Assembly (NCBI RefSeq): GCF_002744735.1
Contig: NZ_KZ319341.1
Location: 483,848 to 547,847, forward strand
Reading direction: 5' to 3'
Origin: Marinobacter guineae
GTDB lineage: Bacteria > Pseudomonadota > Gammaproteobacteria > Pseudomonadales > Oleiphilaceae
DNA length: 64,000 nucleotides
How positions within the stretch are numbered: position 1 is the stretch's first letter; each line of letters begins with the position of its first letter. The notes under the pieces are model-generated. The model saw nothing but the letters and a program-made list of their open reading frames with translations. It searched no databases and had not been told where the DNA came from. The position numbers were made by a program, and so were the translations under genes. Below are positions 9,017 to 19,118 of the stretch, one piece after another.

Positions 9017-10012
9017 ATGAATGACCCAGACACACCTTTACCAGCGGTTGCAGACTTCCCTTTGCCAGGTGATGGCTGGACGGTCCTGAGCGACCGGATT
9101 ATCGTGCGGATCAGCGGCCCGGGAACCGACAAGTTTCTCCAGGGCCAGTTCAGTCAGAACCTCAATGAAGTGACCGCCGGGCACTCTCCCCGGGCTGCCG
9201 CCTCAACACCGAAAGGCCGCGCTTACTGTCTGACCCGCATGGTCAGGGACGGAGAAGATATCCTGATGGACTTTTCCTCCGATCTGGCTGACGACACCCT
9301 CACTCACCTGCGCAAGTACCTGATGCTGTTCCGGGGCACTTCCATGGACGTGATTCCGGCAGCCAGCCTTGTCGGCATTCTCGGAAACCGGGTGGCCGAG
9401 ACAGTGGCGGGAAATGCCATGAACAATCTGAAGGAACCCGGGGACTCTGCCGAGCTGAATACCGGTTTTCTGGTGAGAACAGAGCCGACCGCCGAGGGCA
9501 CAGCCCGTTTTGAATTCTGGCAAACCACGGGGAATGAGATCGGCCTCGACACCACTGGCCAGCTGCCCCAGGCAGACTGGTACGCCTCAGAGATCACTGC
9601 CGGCGTCGCATCCCTCACTGCCACCACACGGGAGTCCTTCGTACCCCAGATGCTGAACTGGCAACATCTGGGCGGGGTTCACTTCAAGAAGGGCTGTTAC
9701 ACGGGTCAGGAGGTTATTGCCCGGATGCACTTCCTCGGCCAACTGAAAAAGAGCCTGTTCCGGTTCCGGATTAAACAGGCTGGGGAGCTCCCGGTTCCTG
9801 GCAGCGCATTGGTTGCAGGCGAACGTTCGGTGGGTGAAGTGGTCAACGCCGTAAAATACCAGGACGGCAGCGGTGAGTTGCTGGCCGTAGTTCGCCATGA
9901 TGCGGCCGAAAAAAACCTTCATCCGGAGGGGCAGCCCAACGCCGCCCTTGTTCCGATGCCCCTACCCTACGCCGTACCCGAGAGGGAAAAAAGCGCACAA
10001 TCAGATACATAA
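9017..10012 (+). CDS. ygfZ: Folate-dependent Fe-S protein maintenance factor YgfZ
   Basis: A GcvT-fold protein that binds tetrahydrofolate and supports synthesis or repair of certain Fe-S enzymes such as MiaB. The family signature KKGCYTGQEVIARMH, with its essential cysteine, is at about residues 224-238 of 331. The start ATG at 9017 has GGAG about 8 bp upstream. It follows the ygfX-like gene by 21 bp, the order sdhE-ygfX-ygfZ being common in gammaproteobacteria. The C-terminal 25 residues are charged and poorly conserved. Confidence 0.92.
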   Translation: MNDPDTPLPAVADFPLPGDGWTVLSDRIIVRISGPGTDKFLQGQFSQNLNEVTAGHSPRAAASTPKGRAYCLTRMVRDGEDILMDFSSDLADDTLTHLRKYLMLFRGTSMDVIPAASLVGILGNRVAETVAGNAMNNLKEPGDSAELNTGFLVRTEPTAEGTARFEFWQTTGNEIGLDTTGQLPQADWYASEITAGVASLTATTRESFVPQMLNWQHLGGVHFKKGCYTGQEVIARMHFLGQLKKSLFRFRIKQAGELPVPGSALVAGERSVGEVVNAVKYQDGSGELLAVVRHDAAEKNLHPEGQPNAALVPMPLPYAVPEREKSAQSDT

Positions 10013-10137
10013 GTTGACAGGCAAATCCCTCAGAATTTGCTATTTTGCTATGCAGTAGCTCACATATCTGATTTTCAAGGGTAACGGCCAGCATCAGTGG
10101 TCGGTATCCGGAACCTACACGCGGACCGTAACTGACC

Positions 10138-10971
10138 ATGTCGAATATTGTCGAAACCATTAAAGCCGACCTTAATGCCGCCATCGAAAATGACAAGCTT
10201 GTGCTGCCGACCCTTCCGGAAGTGGCCCTGCAGGTACGGGACATTGCTCAATCCGAAGATTCGGCAATCGCTGACCTGGTGAAGGTGATCAGCAATGATA
10301 CCGCCCTTTCCGCACGCATTATCCGGGTGTGCAACAGCCCGCTGTTCCGTGGCAGCCGGGCCATTGAGAACCTGAATATGGCGGTGAGCCGCCTCGGCAT
10401 GGCCTACACCAGTAATCTGGCGATGGGCCTGGCCATGGAGCAGATGTTCCAGGCTACCTCTGACATGATCGACAAGCGGATGCGCGCCACCTGGCAGACC
10501 AGCACCGAAGTTGCCGGTGTCTGTCACGTACTGGCTCAGCACTACACCAAGCTCAAGCCGGACCAGGCAACTCTTGCGGGCCTGGTTCATCTGATCGGGG
10601 TGCTGCCGATCCTTCGGTACGTGGAAGATCAGGACATCCAGATCAGCAGCATCATGCTGGACAACGTAATTGAAGAGCTGCATCCGAAAATCGGGGCGAC
10701 GATTCTCAAGAAGTGGGACTTCCCGAAGGATCTTCAGAATGTTCCACTGGAATACGCCAGCTTCAATCGTGAGGTTCCGACAGCGGACTATGCGGACCTG
10801 GTAATGGTTGCCAATCTGCAGCTGGTTGCGGGCTCCGAGCACCCCTGGACGGAGATGGACTGGACGAAGATTTCTGCCTTTGATCGTCTCGGGTTGGATC
10901 CGAATATCGACATGAGCGAGGAAGAGGATCTGAATGCGCAGATGGAAGCTGCCATGGCGTTGCTTCAGTAA
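10138..10971 (+). CDS. HDOD-domain signalling protein
   Basis: A 277-residue cytoplasmic protein made almost entirely of an HDOD domain, a relative of HD phosphohydrolases that lacks the metal ligands and acts in signalling or protein scaffolding. Recognisable segments are LPTLPEVALQVRDIAQSEDSAIADLVKVISND near the N-terminus and NSPLFRGSRAIENLNMAVSRLGM. There is no attached receiver or GGDEF domain. It stands alone between ygfZ and the inverted-repeat element at 10990. A TTGACA at 10014-10019 may be part of its promoter, but the -10 box is poor. Partner and signal unknown. Confidence 0.82.
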   Translation: MSNIVETIKADLNAAIENDKLVLPTLPEVALQVRDIAQSEDSAIADLVKVISNDTALSARIIRVCNSPLFRGSRAIENLNMAVSRLGMAYTSNLAMGLAMEQMFQATSDMIDKRMRATWQTSTEVAGVCHVLAQHYTKLKPDQATLAGLVHLIGVLPILRYVEDQDIQISSIMLDNVIEELHPKIGATILKKWDFPKDLQNVPLEYASFNREVPTADYADLVMVANLQLVAGSEHPWTEMDWTKISAFDRLGLDPNIDMSEEEDLNAQMEAAMALLQ

Positions 10972-10989
10972 GTCCCAACCTTGGGGGCG

Positions 10990-11102
10990 GCTCCATTGAG
11001 TGTGCCGCCCTCCCAAAAACCGCTGTAAATACGTCCCTGTACGCTTGGCTCCGCCATCCATGGCTCCGCACATTTTTGGGAGGGCGGCACACTCAATGGA
11101 GC
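10990..11102. repeat. Perfect 30-bp inverted-repeat element between convergent genes
   Basis: Arms 10990-11019 and 11073-11102 are perfect reverse complements over 30 bp, separated by a 53-bp core. The core carries TGGCTCCGC twice (about 11046 and 11061) flanking CATCCA. The right arm ends directly against the ung stop codon (11103-11105), and the left arm begins 18 bp after the HDOD stop. As RNA it would fold into a very stable hairpin in either direction, so it may end both transcripts. Length, symmetry and location also fit a small non-coding mobile or REP-like element. No coding potential. Confidence 0.8.
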
Positions 11103-11837
11103 TCAGGCTTTCCGGTAGCGCTCCAACAGATCCACTTTCAAAGGCAATTCCCAGTTGATCGCAGGCTTCCCCTGTTGCTGTAGCCAGTCATTTGCCTTTG
11201 AGAAGTGCTTGCAGCCAAAGAACCCCCGGTAGGCACTTAAGGGTGACGGGTGGGGGCCTTCGAGTACCAGGTGCCGGCTGCGGTCGATGTGCCGGCCTTT
11301 CTTTTTGGCGTAACTTCCCCATAGCAGGAACACCACCCCTTCCCGTTCACGATTGATCGTTTCGATGACCCTGTCGGTAAAGGTTTCCCAGCCTTTGCCC
11401 TGATGGGCACCGGCCTGGCCCTGAACGACAGTCAGGACGCTGTTGAGCAGCAGCACGCCCTGCTCTGCCCAGGGCTGCAGGCAGCCATGGTCTGGCGGGG
11501 CGATGCCCAGATCGTCCTGGATTTCCTTGAAGATATTGACCAGTGACGGCGGGGTTGCCACGTTGGGGCGCACGGAGAAACACAAGCCGTGGGCCTGGCC
11601 GGGGCCGTGGTAGGGGTCTTGCCCCAGAATCACCACCCGCACCTGTTCCAGCGGTGTGCTGTTCAGGGCATTGAAGCAGTGGTGACTGGCCGGGAACAGG
11701 ACTTTTCCGGCCTGCTCCTCGGCTGCCAGAAGTTCCGCCAGGTTCTGCATGTAGGGCTGGCGAAACTCTTCCGAGAGGTGTTCTTGCCAACCCCGGTCGG
11801 GCCTGAGCTGGCTGGCCAGTTCCTCAACCGGGGTCAT
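11103..11837 (-). CDS. ung: Uracil-DNA glycosylase
   Basis: Family-1 UDG that removes uracil from DNA to start base-excision repair. Motifs are intact: [18 protein letters not shown] (water-activating Asp and uracil-binding loop, about residues 72-89) and [17 protein letters not shown] (leucine-loop motif, about 196-212). The 244-residue length is normal. The start is 3 bp after the lysS stop, so ung is the last gene of a prfB-lysS-ung transcription unit. Its stop codon abuts the inverted-repeat element at 10990-11102. Confidence 0.95.
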   Translation of the reverse strand: MTPVEELASQLRPDRGWQEHLSEEFRQPYMQNLAELLAAEEQAGKVLFPASHHCFNALNSTPLEQVRVVILGQDPYHGPGQAHGLCFSVRPNVATPPSLVNIFKEIQDDLGIAPPDHGCLQPWAEQGVLLLNSVLTVVQGQAGAHQGKGWETFTDRVIETINREREGVVFLLWGSYAKKKGRHIDRSRHLVLEGPHPSPLSAYRGFFGCKHFSKANDWLQQQGKPAINWELPLKVDLLERYRKA

Positions 11838-11840
11838 GGA

Positions 11841-13376
11841 TTACGCCTCGTCCTTCCGGTAATCTGCCTTGTTCTCCGGGCGCATGGCCGGGAACAGGAT
11901 GACGTCGCGGATGGAGGCGGAATTGGTCAGCAGCATGGCCAGGCGGTCGATGCCGATGCCCTCACCGGCGGTGGGCGGCAGGCCGTACTCCAGTGCCATG
12001 ATGTAATCTTCATCGTAGAACATGGCCTCGTCGTCGCCGGCGTCCTTTTCGGCCACCTGGTCCTGGAAGCGTTCAGCCTGGTCTTCCGCATCGTTAAGCT
12101 CGGAGAAGCCGTTGGCAATCTCCCGGCCGCCCACGAAGAATTCGAAACGCTCGGTGACGAACGGGTCGTTGTCCTTGCAGCGGGCCAGTGGGGACACTTC
12201 TTTCGGGTAATCGGTAATAAACGTCGGCTGCATCAGGCGGTGTTCGGCGGTCGCTTCGAAAATTTCGATCTGGACCTTGCCAAGCCCCCAACCATTTTTG
12301 ATGTAAATGCCGAGATCTTTTGCCACCTGGCGGGCACCAGACTCATTCGACAACTGTTCAGCTTTGATGTCGGGATTGTGGCGCAGGATGGCATCCACCA
12401 CGGTCAGGCGCTCGAACGTCTTGCCAAAGTCGTATTCGATGGTTTCTTCTTCACCGTCCGCCAGGATGCGGGTATTCACCACGGTGGTGGTCCCCAGCAC
12501 CTTCTGGGTGATGGTGCGCAGCATATCTTCGGTCAGGTCCATCAGGTCGTTATGGTCGGCGTAGGCCTGATAGAACTCCACCATGGTAAATTCCGGATTG
12601 TGACGGGTGGAGAGGCCTTCATTGCGGAAATTGCGGTTGATCTCGAACACCCGCTCAAAGCCTCCCACCACCAGGCGCTTGAGAAAAAGTTCCGGCGCAA
12701 TCCGCAGGTACATATCGATGCCAAGGGCGTTATGGTGGGTCACGAACGGGCGCGCCGTGGCGCCACCGGGGATCACCTGCAGCATCGGGGTTTCCACTTC
12801 CATGAAGTCCCGGTCGGTAAAGTACTGGCGCATGACGCTGATGATTTTTGAGCGTGCATAGAACACCCGGCGGCTGTCCTCGTTGACCATGAGATCCACG
12901 TAACGGTGACGGTAGCGGGCTTCTGTGTCTGTCAGGCCTTTGTGCTTTTCTGGCAGCGGCCGGAGGGACTTGGTGAGCATCACGTACTCGTCCATAGTCA
13001 CGTACAGGTCGCCCTTACCGGACTTGCACAGCACGCCACGCACTCCCACGATATCCCCGAGATCCCAGTGTTTGGTGTCTTTCTGGACATCCTTGGAGGC
13101 GTATATCTGGATACGGCCGGTCATGTCCTGAACCACTTTGAACGCCTTGCGATCGAGCATCATGCGGCCAGCAATGGCCACCTGAATACCCATTTCGGCC
13201 AGCTCTTCCTTGCTCTTGTCGCCATATTTCGCCTGAAGCTCGGCAGCGGTTGCATCACGACGAAAGTCGTTGGGGAAGGCATTGCCCTGCTCGCGCATCT
13301 CTGAGAGTTTGGCGCGGCGCTCGGCAATCAGCTTGTTGTCCTCATGCTGTGCGGCATTCTGAGTTTGATCAGTCAT
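11841..13376 (-). CDS. lysS: Lysyl-tRNA synthetase (class II)
   Basis: Charges tRNA-Lys with lysine. The 511-residue protein has an N-terminal OB-fold anticodon-binding domain (about residues 65-170) and the class II catalytic core: motif 2 near [23 protein letters not shown] and motif 3 near [14 protein letters not shown] at the C-terminus. It follows prfB by 53 bp, the same neighbour order as in E. coli and Pseudomonas, and precedes ung by 3 bp. Confidence 0.97.
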   Translation of the reverse strand: MTDQTQNAAQHEDNKLIAERRAKLSEMREQGNAFPNDFRRDATAAELQAKYGDKSKEELAEMGIQVAIAGRMMLDRKAFKVVQDMTGRIQIYASKDVQKDTKHWDLGDIVGVRGVLCKSGKGDLYVTMDEYVMLTKSLRPLPEKHKGLTDTEARYRHRYVDLMVNEDSRRVFYARSKIISVMRQYFTDRDFMEVETPMLQVIPGGATARPFVTHHNALGIDMYLRIAPELFLKRLVVGGFERVFEINRNFRNEGLSTRHNPEFTMVEFYQAYADHNDLMDLTEDMLRTITQKVLGTTTVVNTRILADGEEETIEYDFGKTFERLTVVDAILRHNPDIKAEQLSNESGARQVAKDLGIYIKNGWGLGKVQIEIFEATAEHRLMQPTFITDYPKEVSPLARCKDNDPFVTERFEFFVGGREIANGFSELNDAEDQAERFQDQVAEKDAGDDEAMFYDEDYIMALEYGLPPTAGEGIGIDRLAMLLTNSASIRDVILFPAMRPENKADYRKDEA

Positions 13377-13429
13377 TTTCGCTCACTAGAAATCAGGGGT
13401 TGTCCGGGTTAGCGTGGCAAAGGCGCTGA

Positions 13430-14525
13430 TTACAGCGCCATCTTCAGGCTGGCTTCGATGAACTTGTCGATGTCACCGTCCAGCACCGCCTGGGTGTTGC
13501 TGGTTTCCACCTTGGTGCGCAGGTCCTTGATGCGGCTGTCATCCAGCACATAAGAGCGGATCTGACTGCCCCAGCCGATATCGGCCTTGGCATCCTCAGC
13601 CTTCTGCTTCTCGGCGTTACGCTCCTGCATCTCACGCTCAAACAGCTTCGCCTTCAGCTGCTTCATGGCCTGATCCTTGTTCTGGTGCTGGCTTCGGCCA
13701 GCCTGACAGGCCACAACAATGCCGGTGGGATTGTGGGTCAGACGCACCGCAGACTCGGTCCGGTTAACATGCTGACCACCAGCACCCGAAGCACGGTAGA
13801 CGTCCACCCGCAGATCCGCCGGGTTGATTTCAATGACGAAGCTGTCGTCCACTTCTGGAGACACAAACACCGATGAAAAAGAAGTGTGACGGCGGTTGCC
13901 GGAATCGAATGGCGACTTGCGAACCAACCGGTGAACGCCGGTTTCCGTGCGCAGCCAGCCATAGGCGTAGTCACCCTGAACGTGAATGGTGGCACTCTTG
14001 ATGCCCGCCACTTCACCTTCCATCAGCTCGACGATCTCGGCCTTGAAACCACGGCGCTCCGCCCAGCGCAGGTACATGCGCAGAAGCATGTTGGCCCAGT
14101 CCTGGGCTTCCGTACCGCCGGAACCGGCCTGGATATCCAGATACGCGTTGTTGGCGTCCATTTCGCCAGAGAACATGCGGCGGAACTCGAGCTTCTCGAG
14201 CTCTTTGTCCAGGCTGTCCAGATCGGACTCGATCTCGGCCACAGTGCCTTCGTCATCCTCTTCTGCGGCTATATCCAGCAGGCCTTCGGCGTCCTCGAGG
14301 CCCGAAGTGAGGTTGTCGATAGTTTTGACGATCAGCTCAAGATCGGCTCGTTCCTTGCCCAGTGCCTGGGCCCGGTCGGGGTCATCCCAGACCGTGGGCT
14401 GCTCCAGTTCCCGCTCTACTTCGACCAGTCGCTCATTCCGCTGATCGTAGTCAAAGATACCCCCTGAGCGCTTCAGTGCGCTCACGAAGCTCTTTAATCT
14501 TCGTAACAATGGGATTAATTTCCAT
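13430..14525 (-). CDS. prfB: Peptide chain release factor 2, with programmed +1 frameshift
   Basis: RF2 ends translation at UGA and UAA. The reading frame opens at ATG 14525 and runs 24 codons ([20 protein letters not shown]...) to an in-frame TGA at 14453-14451. The site AGGGGG-TAT-CTT-TGA-C (14465-14450) is the classic autoregulatory slippery site: an internal Shine-Dalgarno sequence, then CUU UGA C. A +1 shift continues into DYDQRNERL and the rest of the protein. The stop-recognition SPF motif (RKSPFDSG) and the catalytic GGQ motif ([15 protein letters not shown]) are both present. An annotation that ignores the shift would start wrongly near 14509. lysS follows 53 bp downstream. Confidence 0.96.
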
Positions 14526-14615
14526 GAAACCCTTACTCGCTCTTGAAAATGGAGAGTAAAACAGAGGCCGGATTCTACCGGAAATCTGTCTGTAAATCAG
14601 CCTGCGGGGAATTGC

Positions 14616-16346
14616 TTACAGTGGTTCCAGGTAATCCACCAACAGTTGCAGGTTGGTGCGCCCCCGGAAGGTATTGGCATCCGGTTTGTAAACTACCCGT
14701 GCCCCGGTACGGGTATAGTCGGGCACTTCGGGACCGGTGTTGAAGGCAATGCCGTCGACAATGCCGCCGCCGTCAACAGGCTGCAACACTAGCTTAAGAT
14801 GGTTCTCACCGACGATACGCTGACTCACTACCCGGAACTCGCCATCGAACAGCGGCTCCGGAAAATGCTGCCCCCAAGGGCCGGCGCGCTTGAGCAGCGC
14901 GGCCGTGTCGAGGGAAAGCTCATCCGGGCCCAAGGGTCCATCAGTGGTAATAGCCGCTTCGAGATCTTCCGCGCAGAGCGTGTCGCGAACAGCCTGGTCG
15001 AAAGCCGCGGAAAAGGCGTCCAGATCCGCTTTTGCCAGGGTCATGCCAGCGGCCATGGCGTGACCACCAAACTTTTTCATCATGCCGGGATGACGGGAGT
15101 CGACAGCCGCGAGAACATCTCGGATATGCAAGCCGGGGATAGAGCGGGCGGAGCCCTTGATGTCTTCGCCGTTATCGTCCGGGGCAAAGGCAATGGTGGG
15201 TCGGTGGGTCTGTTCCCGGATGCGGGCGGCAAGGATGCCGATGACCCCCTGATGCCAGTCAAGATCAAACAGCGCCAGGCCCCAGGGCAAACCTTCCAGA
15301 TCCAGCGACATGGACGCCAACAGATCCTGCGCCTGGGCTTTCATGTCTTTCTCTATGGTTCTGCGCTCCCGGTTGAAGGTATCCAGCTCCCGGGCGAGCC
15401 GGCGGGCCTCATCAGGGCTATCTGCCAGCAGGCAGGCGATGCCGATGCTCATGTCATCCAGACGGCCCGCCGCGTTCAGGCGGGGGCCGACCACGAATCC
15501 GAGGTCTGTTGAGCTTATAGCCGTGTGGTCCCTACCAGCCACTTCCAACAGAGCCAGTATGCCGGGGCGAGCCTCGCCCTGGCGTATCCGGCGCAGGCCC
15601 TGCTCTACGAAAATGCGGTTGTTGTGGTCCAGGGGTACCACATCAGCAACCGTCCCCAGCGCCACCAGATCAAGCAGGCTTCCCAGGTTAGGCTCCGGCT
15701 GCGGCAAGCGTCCGGTTTCCCGGAGGTGTTTGCGTAGCGCCGTAAGTACATAAAACATCACGCCAACCCCGGCGGCATTCTTGCTCAGAAAGGGGCAGCC
15801 AGGCTGATTCGGATTCACGATGGCGTCGGCATCCGGGAGCTCTTCCCCGGCCAGGTGATGATCGGTGACCACCACCTTCACACCCAACTCCCGGGCAACA
15901 CGGACACCTTCAATGGCTGATATACCGTTATCCACCGTGACCATCAGGTCTGGCAACTCACCTTCGTCACGTAGGCGCTCAATGATCCCGGGGGTCAGAC
16001 CATAGCCGTCAGCAAATCGGCTGGGCACCCGGAAGTCAATACTCTGCAAACCGAGCATGGACAGACCGAGCATAGCCACGGCGGTGCTGGTGGCGCCGTC
16101 TGCGTCGAAGTCACCCAGAACCAGCACTCGCTCCTGCTGGCCAATGGCCTCGGCCAGAAGCTCAACGGCACGGTCAATGCCCTGCAAGGACATGGGCGAG
16201 GCCAGATGCTTGAGGGTGTAGCTCAACTGCTCGTCGGAGGTGACGCCGCGGGCCGCATACAGCCGGCGAAGCAAGGGGGGCAGCTTTTGCCCCCAGCCGG
16301 CAAGCGATTCCGGCTGGGGGCGACGCAGGATCTTTTTGGATGCCAT
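14616..16346 (-). CDS. recJ: Single-stranded-DNA-specific exonuclease RecJ
   Basis: A 5'-3' single-strand exonuclease used in recombination and mismatch repair. The DHH-family motifs are in order: LGDFDADGATSTAVAM (about residues 77-92), VTVDNG, VTDHH (about 159-163), then the DHHA1 domain with GGHAMAAGMTL (about 427-437) and a C-terminal OB-like domain. Length is 576. It starts 6 bp after thrC and forms the tail of hom-thrC-recJ. A 90-bp gap separates it from prfB. Confidence 0.96.
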   Translation of the reverse strand: MASKKILRRPQPESLAGWGQKLPPLLRRLYAARGVTSDEQLSYTLKHLASPMSLQGIDRAVELLAEAIGQQERVLVLGDFDADGATSTAVAMLGLSMLGLQSIDFRVPSRFADGYGLTPGIIERLRDEGELPDLMVTVDNGISAIEGVRVARELGVKVVVTDHHLAGEELPDADAIVNPNQPGCPFLSKNAAGVGVMFYVLTALRKHLRETGRLPQPEPNLGSLLDLVALGTVADVVPLDHNNRIFVEQGLRRIRQGEARPGILALLEVAGRDHTAISSTDLGFVVGPRLNAAGRLDDMSIGIACLLADSPDEARRLARELDTFNRERRTIEKDMKAQAQDLLASMSLDLEGLPWGLALFDLDWHQGVIGILAARIREQTHRPTIAFAPDDNGEDIKGSARSIPGLHIRDVLAAVDSRHPGMMKKFGGHAMAAGMTLAKADLDAFSAAFDQAVRDTLCAEDLEAAITTDGPLGPDELSLDTAALLKRAGPWGQHFPEPLFDGEFRVVSQRIVGENHLKLVLQPVDGGGIVDGIAFNTGPEVPDYTRTGARVVYKPDANTFRGRTNLQLLVDYLEPL

Positions 16347-16352
16347 GCCAGG

Positions 16353-17753
16353 TCAGGTCTTCTTCCAGTTCTTGGCGATGAATTCCTGAACGCCAGCGAT
16401 GTTGTTATCCAACACCGTGTAACGTTCTTCCCGCTCAAACAGGTCCGCCATGTGGGCCGGCAGTGGCGGCTGCACACTCAGGCCGGACTCGGCGACGGCA
16501 TCCGGGAACTTGGCAGGATGGGCGGTTCCCAGAGTAATCATCGGCACCGCCGGATCACGGCGACAGTTGCGGGCAGCACGGACGCCGATCGCCGTGTGGG
16601 GATCCAGCAGATACTCGTTCTGATCGTAGGTCTCGCGGATAGTGTCGCAGGTGGTTTTATCATCCACCGCATCGCTGTCAAACAGCTTGCGGGCGTGCTT
16701 CCAGCGGTAATCCTCGATGCTGACCGGGCCTTTGGCGGCATTTTCCAGCAGCGTTTTCACCGCCAGCCCATCCCGGCCATGAAGGTCAAACAGCAGGCGC
16801 TCGAAGTTACTGGACACCATGATATCCATACTCGGAGACAGGGTGTGCTCGAGCTGGTGCTGCTCGTATTTGTTACCACTCATGAAGCGATGCAGGATAT
16901 CGTTCCGGTTTGTGGCAATAACCAGCTGGGAAATCGGCAGCCCCATCTTCTTTGCCAGGTAGCCGGCAAAGATATCGCCGAAGTTGCCAGTGGGTACCGA
17001 GAAGGCCATGCTTCGATCCGGCCCGCCCAGCGCCAGTGAGGCATGGAAGTAGTAAACGATCTGGGCCATGATCCGTGCCCAGTTAATGGAATTCACTGCC
17101 GCCAGCTGGGTCTTCCCGCCCAGGAAGGACTGATTGCCAAAGCTCTCCTTCACCATCCGCTGGCAGTCATCAAAATTGCCGCGCACGGCAATGTTGTGAA
17201 TGTTATCACCTTCAACAGTGGTCATCTGGCGGCGTTGGACTTCTGACACCCGCTGGTACGGGTGCAGGATGAAGATATCCACATGCTTACAGCGACGGCA
17301 ACCTTCAATGGCCGCAGAGCCGGTATCACCGGAGGTGGCCCCCATGATGACCACGTGCTGCTGGCGCTTCTCCAGCACATAATCCAGCAATCGACCCAGC
17401 AACTGCAGGGCGAAATCCTTGAACGCCAGAGTCGGGCCATGGAACAGCTCCATCACCCACTCATTGGTGTCCAGCTGTACCAGCGGTGCAACGGCCTTGT
17501 GGGCGAACACGGCGTAGGTTTCATCCAGCATCTTGCGAAAGTCGTCCGCAGGAATCGCATCGTCTACAAACGGGTGCATGACGTTAAAGGCAAGTTCGCT
17601 GTAGGAAAGCCCGCGCCAGCTCCGGATTTCCTCGAGACTGAAATGCGGCAGCGATTCCGGAACATAAAGGCCACCATCGGTGGCCAGCCCAGTCAGCAAA
17701 ACGTCTTCAAAGCCCAGTGCGGGCGCTTCACCCCGCGTACTGATGTATCTCAC
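16353..17753 (-). CDS. thrC: Threonine synthase
   Basis: PLP enzyme converting O-phosphohomoserine to threonine. The PLP lysine lies in HGPTLAFKDFALQLLG (about residues 104-119), and the phosphate-binding GATSGDTGSAAIEG motif follows (about 138-151). The 466-residue length fits the longer proteobacterial class. It is 11 bp after hom, so the last steps of threonine synthesis are co-transcribed. Homoserine kinase (thrB/thrH) is not between them and must be elsewhere, as in Pseudomonas. Confidence 0.96.
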   Translation of the reverse strand: MRYISTRGEAPALGFEDVLLTGLATDGGLYVPESLPHFSLEEIRSWRGLSYSELAFNVMHPFVDDAIPADDFRKMLDETYAVFAHKAVAPLVQLDTNEWVMELFHGPTLAFKDFALQLLGRLLDYVLEKRQQHVVIMGATSGDTGSAAIEGCRRCKHVDIFILHPYQRVSEVQRRQMTTVEGDNIHNIAVRGNFDDCQRMVKESFGNQSFLGGKTQLAAVNSINWARIMAQIVYYFHASLALGGPDRSMAFSVPTGNFGDIFAGYLAKKMGLPISQLVIATNRNDILHRFMSGNKYEQHQLEHTLSPSMDIMVSSNFERLLFDLHGRDGLAVKTLLENAAKGPVSIEDYRWKHARKLFDSDAVDDKTTCDTIRETYDQNEYLLDPHTAIGVRAARNCRRDPAVPMITLGTAHPAKFPDAVAESGLSVQPPLPAHMADLFEREERYTVLDNNIAGVQEFIAKNWKKT

Positions 17754-17764
17754 ATGTGTACCTG

Positions 17765-19066
17765 TCAGTTAAAGTTTTCAGCGCGGATGCGGACAACCTG
17801 GCCATCGGTGTCGGACAGGGCTTCCAGCTCTTCGATCGCACGGTTAATCTGCCGCTCCTGAACCGTGTGGGTCAGGATAATCACCGGAATTCGGCCGTCT
17901 TTCAGCTCGGATTCCTTCTGCATGATCGACTCGATATTGATGCCGTGCTCACTCAGGATGGAGGCAATCTTTGCCAGCACACCCGGGCGGTCCAGAGCAG
18001 TAATACGAAGGTAATAGGCTGACTGGATATCCTCCATGGAAAGGACGTCCAGATCCTCCATCGCCTCCGGTGCGAAACCGAGGTAAGGCACACGCTGTTT
18101 GCTTTCGCTGGCCACGCCGCGGGCAACATCCACAATATCGGCGATTACGGCGGAGGCAGTCGCTTCATCGCCGGCGCCCGGGCCATAGTACATGGTCTGA
18201 CCAACGGCATCGCCATCAACCAGTACCGCGTTCAGGACGCCATCAACCTGGGCAATCAGGTGGCTCTGGGGAACCAGGGTGGGATGAACCCGCAATTCGA
18301 TGCCATCGTCCCGGCGCCGGGCGATACCCAGATGCTTGATGCGATAGCCCAACAATTCGGCGTGGGCGATATCGTAGGGAGTGATCTTCGAAATCCCCTC
18401 GGTGTAGGCTTTTTCAAACTGCAGCGGCACGCCGAAGCCGGCCGATGCCAGGATGGTCAGCTTATGGGCTGCATCAATACCTTCAACGTCAAAGGTCGGA
18501 TCGGCCTCGGCGTAGCCCAGATCCTGAGCTTCCTTGAGCACTTCGGTAAACTCCCGACCTGCACGCATTTCGGTGAGGATGTAATTGCCTGTGCCATTGA
18601 TAATGCCGGCAATCCAGTCGATACGGTTTGCCGCCATGCCTTCACGCACAGCCTTGATCACCGGAATACCACCAGCTACTCCGGCCTCGTAGGCAACCAC
18701 AACGCCGGCCTTCTCGGCGGCCTCGAAGATTTCGTTGCCGTGCACGGCGATCAGGGCCTTGTTGGCCGTCACAACATGCTTGCCATTGCGGATGGCCGCC
18801 AGCACGAGTTCACGGGCTGCGTCGTAACCGCCAATGAGTTCCACCACGATATCCACGCCCGGATCGTTAACTACGTCGTAAATGTCGGTGCTGAAGGGTA
18901 CGTCTCCGAGGTCCATGTCCTCGCGAGCACGGCGACTGGCGATCCGGGTAATCCGTATGTTACAGCCGGCCCGGCCGGCAATGAGCCTGGCATTCCGGGT
19001 CAAGACATTAAAGGTACCGCCGCCGACGGTTCCCAGTCCGCAGATTCCGACACTGACGTCTTTCAA
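17765..19066 (-). CDS. hom: Homoserine dehydrogenase
   Basis: Reduces aspartate semialdehyde to homoserine, the branch point to threonine and methionine. It is the monofunctional 433-residue form: an NAD(P)-binding motif at the N-terminus (GICGLGTVGGGTFNVL), a catalytic/dimerisation domain (AGGIPVIKAVREG; EADPTFDVEGIDAAHKL), and a C-terminal ACT domain (about residues 350-430, LRITALDRPGVLAKIASIL) that usually gives threonine feedback inhibition. First gene of hom-thrC-recJ, with a promoter and dyad at 19119-19159. Confidence 0.96.
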   Translation of the reverse strand: MKDVSVGICGLGTVGGGTFNVLTRNARLIAGRAGCNIRITRIASRRAREDMDLGDVPFSTDIYDVVNDPGVDIVVELIGGYDAARELVLAAIRNGKHVVTANKALIAVHGNEIFEAAEKAGVVVAYEAGVAGGIPVIKAVREGMAANRIDWIAGIINGTGNYILTEMRAGREFTEVLKEAQDLGYAEADPTFDVEGIDAAHKLTILASAGFGVPLQFEKAYTEGISKITPYDIAHAELLGYRIKHLGIARRRDDGIELRVHPTLVPQSHLIAQVDGVLNAVLVDGDAVGQTMYYGPGAGDEATASAVIADIVDVARGVASESKQRVPYLGFAPEAMEDLDVLSMEDIQSAYYLRITALDRPGVLAKIASILSEHGINIESIMQKESELKDGRIPVIILTHTVQERQINRAIEELEALSDTDGQVVRIRAENFN

Positions 19067-19118
19067 ACTCTCACCTCTGATCCCGAAGGGGTGCTGATGG
19101 ATTGCAATAAGGGGGCAT

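Noticed and set aside
10014-10043. TTGACA at 10014-10019 as a strong promoter for the HDOD gene
   Set aside because: The -35 hexamer is perfect, but no acceptable -10 box lies 16-18 bp downstream, so it is mentioned only in the gene entry.
11589-12851. A 420-codon open frame on the plus strand opposite lysS and ung
   Set aside because: It lies wholly antisense to two clearly recognised genes, its translation resembles no family, and the long frame is explained by codon bias of the minus-strand genes.
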